A DNA stretch of 64,000 nucleotides from Pseudomonas fragi. Its GTDB lineage: Bacteria > Pseudomonadota > Gammaproteobacteria > Pseudomonadales > Pseudomonadaceae. The number at the start of each line of letters is the position of its first letter. The stretch's first letter is position 1. The notes beneath the pieces were generated by a model, which was given only the letters and a program-made list of their open reading frames with translations, was not told the DNA's origin and made no database searches. Location of the stretch: positions 4,526,001 through 4,590,000 of the forward strand of contig NZ_CP104861.1 of assembly GCF_025426255.1 (NCBI RefSeq), read 5' to 3'. A program made the position numbers and the translations under genes. Positions 43,913 through 53,180 of the stretch are shown here, piece after piece.

Positions 43913-46900
43913 AGACTGACCTTCCTCAACATCGCTCACGGCAAACGTGTCGTCAGGGACCCAGAACAAAAACGGGTCCTTGGCCGGACGGTTGTCATAG
44001 GGCCGCACACGGCCCTCCTCATCCACGGCACCGGCGCGTCGAAAGCCATATACCTGGCGCCGCTCGACATGAATGCTCGGTGCCGCACCTTCGCCACTGG
44101 CAGGTTCAATGTTCATTGCCTTCAAAGTCGCCAACAAATCATCAATGATCTGCTGTCGATTGAGAGTGAACGCCGAGGCAAAGCAGCGCCAGAAGCGCCA
44201 ACCGGCACGTTCCAGAATACGTTGGCGGCGCATGTCGCTGTCCCAGCGGTCCGGCCCGTGGAAACGGTCGCCGTCACACTCGATTGCCAAGCGACTGTCA
44301 TTGTCACCTTCAACCACCATATCGATGCGATAGGCCCCTACACCGACCTGCGGGATCACCCGATAGCCGCGCCGGGTCAGTTCATCGTACATATCGCGTT
44401 CAAAGCCCGACTCGCATAACTCGCGCAGATCGCTGACCTGCGCTGCATCCTGAGTAAAGGGCGTTTCAAAGTGCTCGATCAAGCCACGGCGCAAACCATC
44501 GACCGCACTGAGGTCGGTCAGTTCGACGCTGCGCACCAGGTACATGCGATCCCGCGCCCGGGACGCGGCCACGTTGAAGCGCTGGGCTATCGAGTCGCGG
44601 CTGTTGGCAAAACAATCACCGGGGCTGGCGACCATCGACAGGAACATGATGTCCCGCTCCTTGCCCTGGAACGTGCGCGCATCACCACAGCTGATCTGGA
44701 ATTGGGTGATCACCTCTTCGCCCAGCTCTTTAGTCAGCATTTGCATGACTTTTTGCGCCTGCTCCGCCCCCAGCAGCGAAACCACACCGATGCTGCGCCC
44801 GGCAATCTGCGGCAGGGCGATCAGGCGACGGATTTCCTCGACAATCACATTGGCTTCGCCGAGGTTGAACTTGCCCTTTTTCTCCCCGTCCATCACCAGC
44901 AGATCCACCAGCGGCGGGTCCAGGCGCTCGGTCATCATCGGCAGGCGCAGCGGCTTGAGTTCGTGGTTATAGAACTCGCGTTTGGAGTACTCGATGATCG
45001 GCGCCACACAGCGGAAATGCTCGCGCAACATGGTGCCGCTCTTGGCAAACACTACTTTGAACAGGTCATACAGCGAGCGCTCAGGAGACATCAATGGCCG
45101 ATACAGCCCCACCTGATTACCCAGATAGCGCGCCATCATGTTCTGTACGCGCTCTTCTTCCATGCCGATACCGTCCGGCGAAACCTGTTTGTCATCGCCC
45201 ACCACCAGCACTTTTTTCGCGCGCAGCAAGGCAGGCAAGGCGCTCAGATCGGACTGTGACGCTTCGTCGATGATCACCAGGTCAAAGGCCCCGTACTGGG
45301 CCGGCAGGCTCTCGCAGATACGGTAATGCGGCATGATCCAGCACGGGATCGCCGAAATCGCCACATCGGCGGCCAGTCGCGCATCCTGTCGATAACGCCC
45401 GGCACGCACGCCGGTGCCCTTGCCGATCTTGCGGATCGCGGTGCGATACAGCTCAAGGGCCGCCCTGACACTTGGCGTGGCGTTTTCCGAAAGGCGCAGC
45501 CAGGTTCGCTTGACCACAGCATCCTGATAAAGGCGCGATAGACTCAGTTCCAGTTCTCCGCGCAATGTGAACAAACGCTTGAGATCTTCGCGCCCGTCGA
45601 TGCTGTCCAGGTAGCGTGCCAGACGGCTCAGACGCCACACGTCCAGACAGTTGTCCGCCAGCAGGCCATCCACCGGGCCGGTGCTCGGCTCGTCGCGTAA
45701 ACGTGCAGCCCAGAGCAAGCCGCCACTCTGCGCGATCACCTCTGTCACCCGCTGCACCGTGGCCAGCGCACTCGTCAGCGCCAACACCCGGCGCAACTCG
45801 TCCATCAACTCGGACCACTGCGCCTGAACCTCGGCGGTGGTCACCTGCGGCTGGCCCAGACTCAAATCCAGAAACCCTTGCAGGCGCTCGCTCACTGCGC
45901 CGCTACAACCGGCCAACGCCTTGTTGAAGGCTTCCTTGAGCGCCCAGGTGGCCGCCAATCGGTGGCGTATCAGGTAATGGCGCAAAATGCCCTCACCCTT
46001 GCCCATCACCGCCTCGTCACTGCGCAACTGTGCGACTTCAGCCCAGTCCGGAAGCAGGTGTTTGAGTTCGGTTTGAGCGCGGACTTCACCCTGTTCGGCG
46101 CGGATGATATCGCCGTATTGTTCAATCGCCCTGGCCGCCGCCAGCAGTTGCTCGGCGTCGGTTTCAAGGGTCGGCAACGGCATCTCGGCGGCCAGTGCAT
46201 TCCAGCGCAACAACAGGGTGCGGCCCAGTTGCTGAAAGCGCACAAACGCCTGCACGTGGGCCCAGTCCTGATCACTTTGCGGCTTGCTGCCCAGCACCAC
46301 AATGTTGTCCAGCAACTGCTTCTGGCTGCCCTTGCCGATCAGGCCGGACAAGCCGAACGGGCGCCGCCCCTGGGCCAGGTTATCGATGGCGGCGACCACC
46401 TCGGGCTGTGCCTGCAGCTCGAAGGCCAAACTCACCGGCCGGGCGACAAACGCCTTGCGACCGGCCAGTGCCTCTTCGATTTCGCCCTTGAGGCTGTCGA
46501 AAAGCGCCAGCACATCGGCATTGGGGTTACGCATCAAATAGGCCTGCATGGCCGGCACCCAGCTGTGCTCCGCGCTTTTGAGCTGCGTACGCAGTGCCTG
46601 CAATTGCCCCAGGTGCTCGACCAGCGTCTGCGCCTGCTCAAGGGTCTGCGCGCTGGCGTCGAGCAACCGCGGCACCTCGCCGGTGCTTTCCTTGTGCTGC
46701 AACTGGCTTTCCTGAGCCAGATCCTGATGGACCTGAATCAGCGTCTGCGCATCCGGAAAGTCGTCCAGTTGCGGGACTTTCAGGCCCAAATAAGACAGCG
46801 AGTCCTTGAGTTCAAGCCGTGCCTCGCGCAAGGCAATAATGTCTTGCAGGGTGAAGCGCGGGCGGTGCTCCTCGCCAATACCGATCTGATCGGCAAAGCC

Positions 46901-48607
46901 GTTGATTTCATCTTGCGCCGCGGCGACCTGCAATGCGGCATGGGTGGGGCTGAGGCGTTCACCGTCGATTTCCAGGTCCGACAGGTTACGCTCGGCCCAC
47001 TGCGTGATTTCACGGTCGGCGCTGGCCATCTGACCGTGGAGCGTATTGATTTCGTCGTCGATCTGGCCGATTTCGCGCTTGTACAGCGCCCGATCAATGC
47101 GCTGGACCTCAGATGAAATCTTTTGAATGGCAAATTCGAACTGCTTCATGCCGTCCGCTTCGCTGCTCAGCAGGCTGATCGCCAGCGGGCGGATGTCTTC
47201 CGGGAGTTTTTCCTGCAACACAGCCAGCGCCGGGTCTTTCATCGACGTCACCAGCACCCGCTTGCCATTGGCCAGGTAATGGCTGATGACGTTGGCAATG
47301 GTGTGGGTCTTGCCGGTGCCGGGCGGGCCCTGCACCACCACACCATCGTGCACTTCCAGCAGTTGGATGATTTGCACCTGCTCGTCGTTGTAGGGCTTGG
47401 GGAAATACAGTTCGTGGACTTTAGCCGCTGGCGCATCACCGCCTTGGGAGCCACTGACGTAGGACAAACCGCGAAACGGTGGCAGGACTACGTCTTCCAA
47501 CACGCTGGAAGGCTCGGTCAAGATCGACTGCAAGGCTGGCGGCAAATCGCCGATTGCCTCTATCTCGCCTTCAAAACGGGCCAGGTCTTCAATAAACATG
47601 TTGCTGTCGCGAACACGGGCAAACAGGCACCAGGTATCTGTCACGCACAGGTGCTCACCGGCCTTGGGCACGCTGCGATCGCCTTCGGCAACCGTCACCG
47701 GCACAAACTGCCCCTGGGCATCGAGCAATGACGACGCCGAGCGAATCACCGGCTCATGACTGCCCGGATTGAACGGGCTGATCCCACCTTGGTCCTTGTT
47801 GAAAAAATCCTTGGCCAGCGTCGCCAATGGCCCGACACCGGCAATATCTGCCGCGACATAAGCATCCACTTCCAACCGCGGCTCAGCGGCACGCGGACGT
47901 ACTTCCAGCGCCATGGTGTCCGGGTTGATGGCGATCTCGACCAACTGGCTAATCAACGGGTAATGGATGACACCGACCACGGGATGTTCCCACGTCGAAA
48001 CCCCTAGCCCCCAGACCAGTTCCAGCTGCGCATCCCCCAGATTGCCCTGCATCTGCTGCACCAGCAGAAACAGCTCGGCATACAGCTCGATACTTTTGCG
48101 CCGCTGCTTTTCCTCTACCGCCCACAGGCGCCAGGCAGTCTGGCTGTAGGACTTGAACTGGGCCTTGATCTCGCCTGCATCCAGGCAGTCTTCCAGATTC
48201 ACCCACTCATCGACCGGTGCGTCTTCGCTGACATTGATCCCCACCAGGGTCAGGCGCGCAAGCTCGGCCTCGGACAGTACGCCGCTGTTGATCAGCGCTT
48301 CACGCGCTACCCGCAGTTTTAGCGCCGGCTCGGTTTGCGGGGTGCCTTTAAGCTCGATCCACAGCGCCAGCAGCGGGCTCAATGGCGCGGGCGGACGGGT
48401 CTCGTGCAAACGCTCAAGCCGCAGCCAGATTTCATCATCGTCGCCTTCCAGTACATCCAGGCCGACACCTGGCAATGCGCGCAGCTTTTCTTCGCTGGCG
48501 CTGAATGCGTTGTGCTGGCTGACGGTCAACGCGGGCCGCTTTTGCATGAGTGCCGTCTGTTTTACAAATTCAATCAGACCAGCGAGACGTGCGCGTAATG
48601 TATCCAT
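43886..48607 (-). CDS. Large SF1 (DNA2/NAM7-like) helicase with C-terminal Vsr/DUF559-like nuclease
   Basis: The 1573-residue protein has a unique N-terminal region of about 400 residues. Walker A QGPPGTGKTHT lies near 425-435, then a long helical insertion (about 480-1050). Walker B LVIIDEASQSDL lies near 1107, with motifs FQGKERDIMFLSMV and NVAASRARDRMYL near 1310-1350. The C-terminal segment GAYRIDMVVEGDNDSRLAIECDGD with a following RFHG shows the Asp, Glu-x-Asp and His pattern of Vsr-like endonucleases. Similar fusions occur in antiphage defence genes. No ribosome site is obvious before the ATG. It stands alone between two autotransporter genes. Confidence 0.9.
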   Translation of the reverse strand: MDTLRARLAGLIEFVKQTALMQKRPALTVSQHNAFSASEEKLRALPGVGLDVLEGDDDEIWLRLERLHETRPPAPLSPLLALWIELKGTPQTEPALKLRVAREALINSGVLSEAELARLTLVGINVSEDAPVDEWVNLEDCLDAGEIKAQFKSYSQTAWRLWAVEEKQRRKSIELYAELFLLVQQMQGNLGDAQLELVWGLGVSTWEHPVVGVIHYPLISQLVEIAINPDTMALEVRPRAAEPRLEVDAYVAADIAGVGPLATLAKDFFNKDQGGISPFNPGSHEPVIRSASSLLDAQGQFVPVTVAEGDRSVPKAGEHLCVTDTWCLFARVRDSNMFIEDLARFEGEIEAIGDLPPALQSILTEPSSVLEDVVLPPFRGLSYVSGSQGGDAPAAKVHELYFPKPYNDEQVQIIQLLEVHDGVVVQGPPGTGKTHTIANVISHYLANGKRVLVTSMKDPALAVLQEKLPEDIRPLAISLLSSEADGMKQFEFAIQKISSEVQRIDRALYKREIGQIDDEINTLHGQMASADREITQWAERNLSDLEIDGERLSPTHAALQVAAAQDEINGFADQIGIGEEHRPRFTLQDIIALREARLELKDSLSYLGLKVPQLDDFPDAQTLIQVHQDLAQESQLQHKESTGEVPRLLDASAQTLEQAQTLVEHLGQLQALRTQLKSAEHSWVPAMQAYLMRNPNADVLALFDSLKGEIEEALAGRKAFVARPVSLAFELQAQPEVVAAIDNLAQGRRPFGLSGLIGKGSQKQLLDNIVVLGSKPQSDQDWAHVQAFVRFQQLGRTLLLRWNALAAEMPLPTLETDAEQLLAAARAIEQYGDIIRAEQGEVRAQTELKHLLPDWAEVAQLRSDEAVMGKGEGILRHYLIRHRLAATWALKEAFNKALAGCSGAVSERLQGFLDLSLGQPQVTTAEVQAQWSELMDELRRVLALTSALATVQRVTEVIAQSGGLLWAARLRDEPSTGPVDGLLADNCLDVWRLSRLARYLDSIDGREDLKRLFTLRGELELSLSRLYQDAVVKRTWLRLSENATPSVRAALELYRTAIRKIGKGTGVRAGRYRQDARLAADVAISAIPCWIMPHYRICESLPAQYGAFDLVIIDEASQSDLSALPALLRAKKVLVVGDDKQVSPDGIGMEEERVQNMMARYLGNQVGLYRPLMSPERSLYDLFKVVFAKSGTMLREHFRCVAPIIEYSKREFYNHELKPLRLPMMTERLDPPLVDLLVMDGEKKGKFNLGEANVIVEEIRRLIALPQIAGRSIGVVSLLGAEQAQKVMQMLTKELGEEVITQFQISCGDARTFQGKERDIMFLSMVASPGDCFANSRDSIAQRFNVAASRARDRMYLVRSVELTDLSAVDGLRRGLIEHFETPFTQDAAQVSDLRELCESGFERDMYDELTRRGYRVIPQVGVGAYRIDMVVEGDNDSRLAIECDGDRFHGPDRWDSDMRRQRILERAGWRFWRCFASAFTLNRQQIIDDLLATLKAMNIEPASGEGAAPSIHVERRQVYGFRRAGAVDEEGRVRPYDNRPAKDPFLFWVPDDTFAVSDVEEGQSSELELILR

Positions 48608-48789
48608 GTTTGAGCTGAACCACTTTGATAAGGGGGCGCATCGAGAAAGCCTGAAGGCGCCGGAAGAAAGCGAAAAATCCTACAATGGCCGACACAATAC
48701 AGAGGTTCAGGTGGTATTCAGATACATCATTCTGTAAAAACTTCTCGCTATAAAAGACGGCCCGGATATTCCCGATAAGGTCGCTCCCC

Positions 48790-51759
48790 ATGCCCCCCTC
48801 TCCCCAACGCCTCGCACTTGCCATCGCGCTTTTAAGCTCAAACGGGTTTACCCCGTTGGCACTCGCCAGTGACACCATTTTGAGCGCTCCCAGCACCAGC
48901 GCCCTCAACCTGGGCGCCAGCGACTCGTTGACCGTGACCCCAGCCGGGAGCCTGACCACTGCCAAAGTGGCTGTCACGCTCAAGGGCAGTACCAGCGGTA
49001 CAGGCGTGGTGATCGACAACGCGGGCAGCCTGATCTCGACGGGCGGGCGCGCTATCGACAGCAGTGGCAGCGCAACTGGCGAGCGTAACTACAGCATTCT
49101 TAACCGCAGCGGCGCGACGATCCAGGGCAGCAACGATGCCCTGCGCATCGACACCCACTTCAGCAGTGGCAGTGTGCTGATCGACAACAGCGGCACCATT
49201 CGCTCAACCGACAGCGGCCAGGCCATCGACCTCGACGCGGTGCGCAACGATGACGTCAACATCTCCCTGATCAACCGTGCAGGCGGGTTGATTCGCGGCG
49301 AGTTCAGCGACGGTATGAAAACCGGCTCCAACGCCACGATTGTCAACTACGGCGAGATCTCATCGGGCGATGCACTGAGCGACGACAACAAATTCGACGG
49401 CATCGACATCGACTCGGCCACCGGCGTGACGGTGACCAACTACGGCACCATTACGGGCGGGCGCCACGGGATCACCACCGACCTGGGTGCAACGCTGATC
49501 AACCATGGCGAAGTGACCGGGCGTAACGGCTCGGGCTTCGGCTCGGACGGTGATGGCACTGTAATCAACTACGGCACCATCACCGGTGCCTACTCCGGGC
49601 TCAAGCCTAACGGTGATGGCGACGGAGTTGATATCGACCTTATCGCCCACATCGAAAACTACGGCGTGATTCAGGGCACCGGCGCGGGCGGTGTCGATAA
49701 AAACGGCTTTGCCAACGGCAGCGAAGGTATCGCGCTGGGCGGTGGTTATATCTACAACGCTCAAGGCGCGTTGGTCAGCGGCGCCAACAATGCAGTGCTG
49801 GTGGATGACGGCAGCGATGGCTCAGGGCTCGCCGCCACCACCTTGATCAACCACGGCACGATCAAGGGGCTGGACGGTTTTGGCGTGAAGTTTGTGGGCG
49901 AGTTCGATGATGTGGTGATCAACAATGGCCTGATCAGTGGCAGCAATGGCCAGGCGCTGGATCTGGGCGGCGGCAATGACCAGCTGACGCTGGGTAGCGC
50001 CAGCCACTTCGACGGGGTGGTGGATGGCGGCAGCGGTTTTGATCAGGTCACGCTCGATGACCCGGCCGGTGGCAGTTTCGGCAATAGCCAGAACTTTGAA
50101 TGGCTGGACGTGAGGTCCGGTAGCTGGACACTTACCAGCCAGAACGATTTCAGTGACGGCGGCGTGATTTTCAGCGGCGCCCGCCTGATCAATCAGGGCA
50201 CCATCAGCGGTGCCCTGATCGTCGACGAAGGTGGCGTGTATGCCGGTGGTGGCAGTGTTGCCAACCTGCTGGTCAACGGCACGCTGCAAGCTAACCCGCA
50301 GTTGGGAGGTCCAAGTATCATCCATGACCTGACCATGACCAGCGACGCGACCCTGGCCTATGGCGTCAGTGCCGATGGCAGCAGTGCGCCGGTAAAGGTC
50401 GGTGGCACTGCCTGGCTCAACGGCGCAACGCTGGCGATCAATGCCGGTAGCGGCAACTACCCGTGGCTCAGCCAGTACACGGTGCTCAACGCAGGGGGCG
50501 TCGACGGCACCTTCGCCAAGGTCACCAGCGACTACGCCTTCCTCACCCCGACCCTCAGCTACAGCCCCACCAGCGTCGAGCTGACCTATGCGCGTAATGA
50601 CGTGGCTTTTGCCAATTACGCCAGCAGCGCCAACGGCAGCAGTGCCGCCATCGGCCTCAGCCAGCTCAAGGCCGGGAATGCGCTGTATAACGCCTTGCTC
50701 AACACCAGCACGCAAACGGCGGGAGCGGCCATCGAACAACTGGCGGGTAGCAGCACTGCAAGCCTGAGCAGCGCAACGTTGGGCGCCACCTCACAAGTGG
50801 GCAGCAGCATGTTGACGGCCATGCAGTCCTTGGGCGCAGCCGGTGGATTGCAGGTTGCCAGTGCTGCCAGCGACACCCCGGCCCTGGCCGCCACTGGCGT
50901 ACCTGCGGGTGTGCGCAACCTCAATGACCCGAATGCCCAGGGTCGGCTCTGGCTTCAGGGCCTGGGCAGCTATGGCCGCCTGGATGGGACACATGGCAAC
51001 AGCGATCTGACCCAACGCACCAAAGGCGGACTGCTCGGTGCCGACTGGGCGCTGACACCCGACTGGCGCATGGGCGTGCTCGGCGGCTACTCAAAAACCG
51101 ACGTGAACAGCACCGGCATGGATGGCACCGTCAACAGCTGGCATGCGGGTGCCTATGCGATCCGCCAGAGCGGCGCGCTGGCCCTGCGTCTGGGCGCGGC
51201 CTATAGCGGCCATAACGGTGACAGCAAACGCAGCGTGGTGTTTAACGGTTTCAGCGATCAGCCCAAGGGCGATTACCAGGCCAGCAGCCAGCAAGCCTTT
51301 GCCGAACTGGGCTACGCCTTGGGCAGCGGGCGCCTGAGTGCCGAACCGTTTGCCAATCTTGGTTATCAGCGTTACCAGCGTGATCGCTACACCGAAAAAG
51401 GCGGTGCTGCCGCGTTACAGGTCGATCAGCAAACACAGGACAACTTCAACAGCACCCTGGGGGTGCGTCTGGCGCATCTGAGCCAACTGGAAAACGGCAT
51501 GAGCGTCACTCCACGCCTGAGCGCAGGCTGGAAGCACACCTATGGCGATGTCAGCAGCACAACCAGCCAGGCCTTTGTGCTCGGTGGTTCTGCCTTCAAT
51601 GTCGAAGGCAGCGCGCTGGACCGCAACAGCCTGGTATTGGAGGCAGGGCTGGATATTGGCGTATCGGCCCGTCAAACACTGGGCGTGGGGTATACCGGCG
51701 ATATCGGCAGCAACAGCCGCAATCACGGGCTGATGGGGCAATGGCAAATGAGTTTTTGA
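48790..51759 (+). CDS. Autotransporter with beta-helix passenger
   Basis: The 989-residue protein has a signal peptide (LALAIALLSSNGFTPLALA). Its passenger is made of repeated short units such as VTNYGTITG, LINHGEVTG and VINNGLISG at about residues 100-400, the pattern of parallel beta-helix autotransporters. A linker and a C-terminal beta-barrel of about 270 residues follow (from GRLWLQGLGSYGRLDG), ending in the Phe of QWQMSF. No protease triad is seen, so adhesion or biofilm roles are more likely. It is divergent from the helicase gene; 182 bases lie between them with a TATAAA-like box near 48750. Confidence 0.93.
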   Translation: MPPSPQRLALAIALLSSNGFTPLALASDTILSAPSTSALNLGASDSLTVTPAGSLTTAKVAVTLKGSTSGTGVVIDNAGSLISTGGRAIDSSGSATGERNYSILNRSGATIQGSNDALRIDTHFSSGSVLIDNSGTIRSTDSGQAIDLDAVRNDDVNISLINRAGGLIRGEFSDGMKTGSNATIVNYGEISSGDALSDDNKFDGIDIDSATGVTVTNYGTITGGRHGITTDLGATLINHGEVTGRNGSGFGSDGDGTVINYGTITGAYSGLKPNGDGDGVDIDLIAHIENYGVIQGTGAGGVDKNGFANGSEGIALGGGYIYNAQGALVSGANNAVLVDDGSDGSGLAATTLINHGTIKGLDGFGVKFVGEFDDVVINNGLISGSNGQALDLGGGNDQLTLGSASHFDGVVDGGSGFDQVTLDDPAGGSFGNSQNFEWLDVRSGSWTLTSQNDFSDGGVIFSGARLINQGTISGALIVDEGGVYAGGGSVANLLVNGTLQANPQLGGPSIIHDLTMTSDATLAYGVSADGSSAPVKVGGTAWLNGATLAINAGSGNYPWLSQYTVLNAGGVDGTFAKVTSDYAFLTPTLSYSPTSVELTYARNDVAFANYASSANGSSAAIGLSQLKAGNALYNALLNTSTQTAGAAIEQLAGSSTASLSSATLGATSQVGSSMLTAMQSLGAAGGLQVASAASDTPALAATGVPAGVRNLNDPNAQGRLWLQGLGSYGRLDGTHGNSDLTQRTKGGLLGADWALTPDWRMGVLGGYSKTDVNSTGMDGTVNSWHAGAYAIRQSGALALRLGAAYSGHNGDSKRSVVFNGFSDQPKGDYQASSQQAFAELGYALGSGRLSAEPFANLGYQRYQRDRYTEKGGAAALQVDQQTQDNFNSTLGVRLAHLSQLENGMSVTPRLSAGWKHTYGDVSSTTSQAFVLGGSAFNVEGSALDRNSLVLEAGLDIGVSARQTLGVGYTGDIGSNSRNHGLMGQWQMSF

Positions 51760-51763
51760 TAAC

Positions 51764-51892
51764 GTAGCCGCTCGGCGGCGAAGCCGTCGTAAACCTTGAG
51801 AGCCGGTTTTAACTGGCACACCGCAGCATCTGATTTCACGACGGCTTCGCCGCCGAACGCAGCCTTCGTTCCTCGGCAGCTGCTACAGGGGT
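51764..51892. repeat. Inverted-repeat intergenic element (MITE-like)
   Basis: A perfect 17-base inverted pair (GGCGGCGAAGCCGTCGT at 51774-51790, complement at 51838-51854) lies inside a longer imperfect palindrome whose ends read GTAGCCGCT and AGCTGCTAC. The right side includes AACGCAGCCTTCGTTCC, the same block found in the elements at 9036 and 12736. It fills the gap between the convergent autotransporter and Ter genes. Confidence 0.8.
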
Positions 51893-51911
51893 TGCGTTTC
51901 ACGCACAAAAA

Positions 51912-51945
51912 AAAAGGCCCTCCCCGAAACCGGGGAGGGCCTTTT
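51912..51945. terminator. Bidirectional intrinsic terminator at the end of the Ter cluster
   Basis: A perfect 15-base stem (AAAAGGCCCTCCCCG/CGGGGAGGGCCTTTT) with a 4-base loop is flanked by A-rich sequence on the left and T-rich on the right. It can stop the leftward Ter transcripts and the rightward autotransporter transcript. Confidence 0.95.
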
Positions 51946-51960
51946 GCTTAACGCCGGGGG

Positions 51961-52539
51961 TTAGCCCAGGTTAACGCCAAAGTTCGATGCCAATGGCGCC
52001 AGGCCACCTGCAAAGCCTTGTCCGATAGCCTTGAACTTCCACTCTTCGCCATTACGATACAGCTCGCCGAAGACCATCGCGGTTTCGGTCGAAGCGTCTT
52101 CGCTCAGGTCAAAACGTGCCAGCTCTTTGCCGTCTGCCTTGTTCAGAACGCGGATGTAAGCGTTCGAAACCTGACCGAAGTTTTGCTTGCGGCCATCAGC
52201 GTCGTGAATGGTCACCGCGAAAGCCAGTTTTTTAGCTTCTTGCGACAGGCCCGCCAGGTTGACGTTCACTTGCTCGTCGTCACCATCGCCTGCGCCCGAG
52301 CGGTTGTCGCCCTGGTGCACAACGTTGCCGTCCGGCGAAGTCTTGTTGTTGTAGAACACAAAGCTGCCGTCATTCAGCACTTTGCCGCTCTCGCCAACAA
52401 TAAACACCGAAGCGTCGAGGTCGAATTCCTGACCGTCAGTCACTCGTGGGTCCCAACCCAGACCTACGATAACTTCGGTCAGGCCCGGAGCTTCTTTGGT
52501 CAGGGAAACGTTGCCGCCTTTACTCAGACTTACTGCCAT
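51961..52539 (-). CDS. TerD-family calcium-binding stress protein (last gene of cluster)
   Basis: The 192-residue protein contains the TerD pattern: SLSKGGNVSLTKEAPGLTEV at the start, the Ca-binding stretch DLDASVFIVGESGKV near residues 41-55, DNRSGAGDGDDEQVNV near 80-95, and ALAFAVTIHDADG-like strand (LAFAVTIHDADGRKQNF). TerD/TerE proteins bind calcium and act on the inner face of the membrane with TerC in tellurite, oxidative and phage stress. It is close to its neighbour at 52579, so it is a duplicate (terD/terE pair). Confidence 0.92.
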   Translation of the reverse strand: MAVSLSKGGNVSLTKEAPGLTEVIVGLGWDPRVTDGQEFDLDASVFIVGESGKVLNDGSFVFYNNKTSPDGNVVHQGDNRSGAGDGDDEQVNVNLAGLSQEAKKLAFAVTIHDADGRKQNFGQVSNAYIRVLNKADGKELARFDLSEDASTETAMVFGELYRNGEEWKFKAIGQGFAGGLAPLASNFGVNLG

Positions 52540-52578
52540 GTGCGTGAACCCTTATATGAAAAGTTGATGGGTTGCGGA

Positions 52579-53154
52579 TTAAAATTTCAGACCGTAGCTT
52601 TCAGCCAATGGCTTGAGACCACCGACAAACCCTTGACCGACAGCGCGGAACTTCCACTCGGCGCCATTGCGATACAGCTCGGCAAAGATCATCGCGGTTT
52701 CGGTGCTGGCGTCTTCAGCCAGGTCATAACGCGCCACTTCATTGTTGTTGTCCTGGTTCACAATGCGGATGAAAGCATTGCGTACCTGGCCGAAGTTTTG
52801 ACGGCGTGCGTCAGCTTCGTGAATGGTCACGGTAAATGCAATCCGGTCGATGTCGGCTGGCACCTTGGACAGGTCGACCTTGATCGCCTCGTCATCGCCG
52901 TCGCCTTCACCGGTACGGTTGTCGCCCGTGTGCTCAACCGAACCATCGGTGCTTTTGAGCTGGTTGTAAAAAATGAAATCGGAGTCAGCGCGTACTTTAC
53001 CGTCAGCCTTGAGCAAGAAAGCGCTCGCATCCAGGTCGAAGTCTTGACCATCGGTGGAGCGTGCATCCCAGCCCAGACCCACGAGGACTTTAGTCATCCC
53101 CGGAGCTTCTTTGGACAGAGACAGGTTGCCGCCTTTGGAAAGGGAAAGTGCCAT
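52579..53154 (-). CDS. TerD-family calcium-binding stress protein
   Basis: The 191-residue paralogue of the next gene has the same start (SLSKGGNLSLSKEAPGMTKV), the Asp-rich calcium motifs DLDASAFLLKADGKV and DNRTGEGDGDDEAIKV, and the EDASTETAMIFAELYRNG block. It lies 26 bases after terC and 39 bases before its duplicate. In the classical order terZABCDE it holds the terD position. It is cytosolic or membrane-associated; a calcium-sensing or chaperone role is inferred from the family. Confidence 0.93.
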   Translation of the reverse strand: MALSLSKGGNLSLSKEAPGMTKVLVGLGWDARSTDGQDFDLDASAFLLKADGKVRADSDFIFYNQLKSTDGSVEHTGDNRTGEGDGDDEAIKVDLSKVPADIDRIAFTVTIHEADARRQNFGQVRNAFIRIVNQDNNNEVARYDLAEDASTETAMIFAELYRNGAEWKFRAVGQGFVGGLKPLAESYGLKF

Positions 53155-53180
53155 GTGTAGTTCTCCTTAGTAATGTGCGA

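Noticed and set aside
45878..47116. 412-residue + strand frame inside the helicase gene
   Set aside because: It is antisense to the helicase, whose motifs lie on both sides in one continuous frame.
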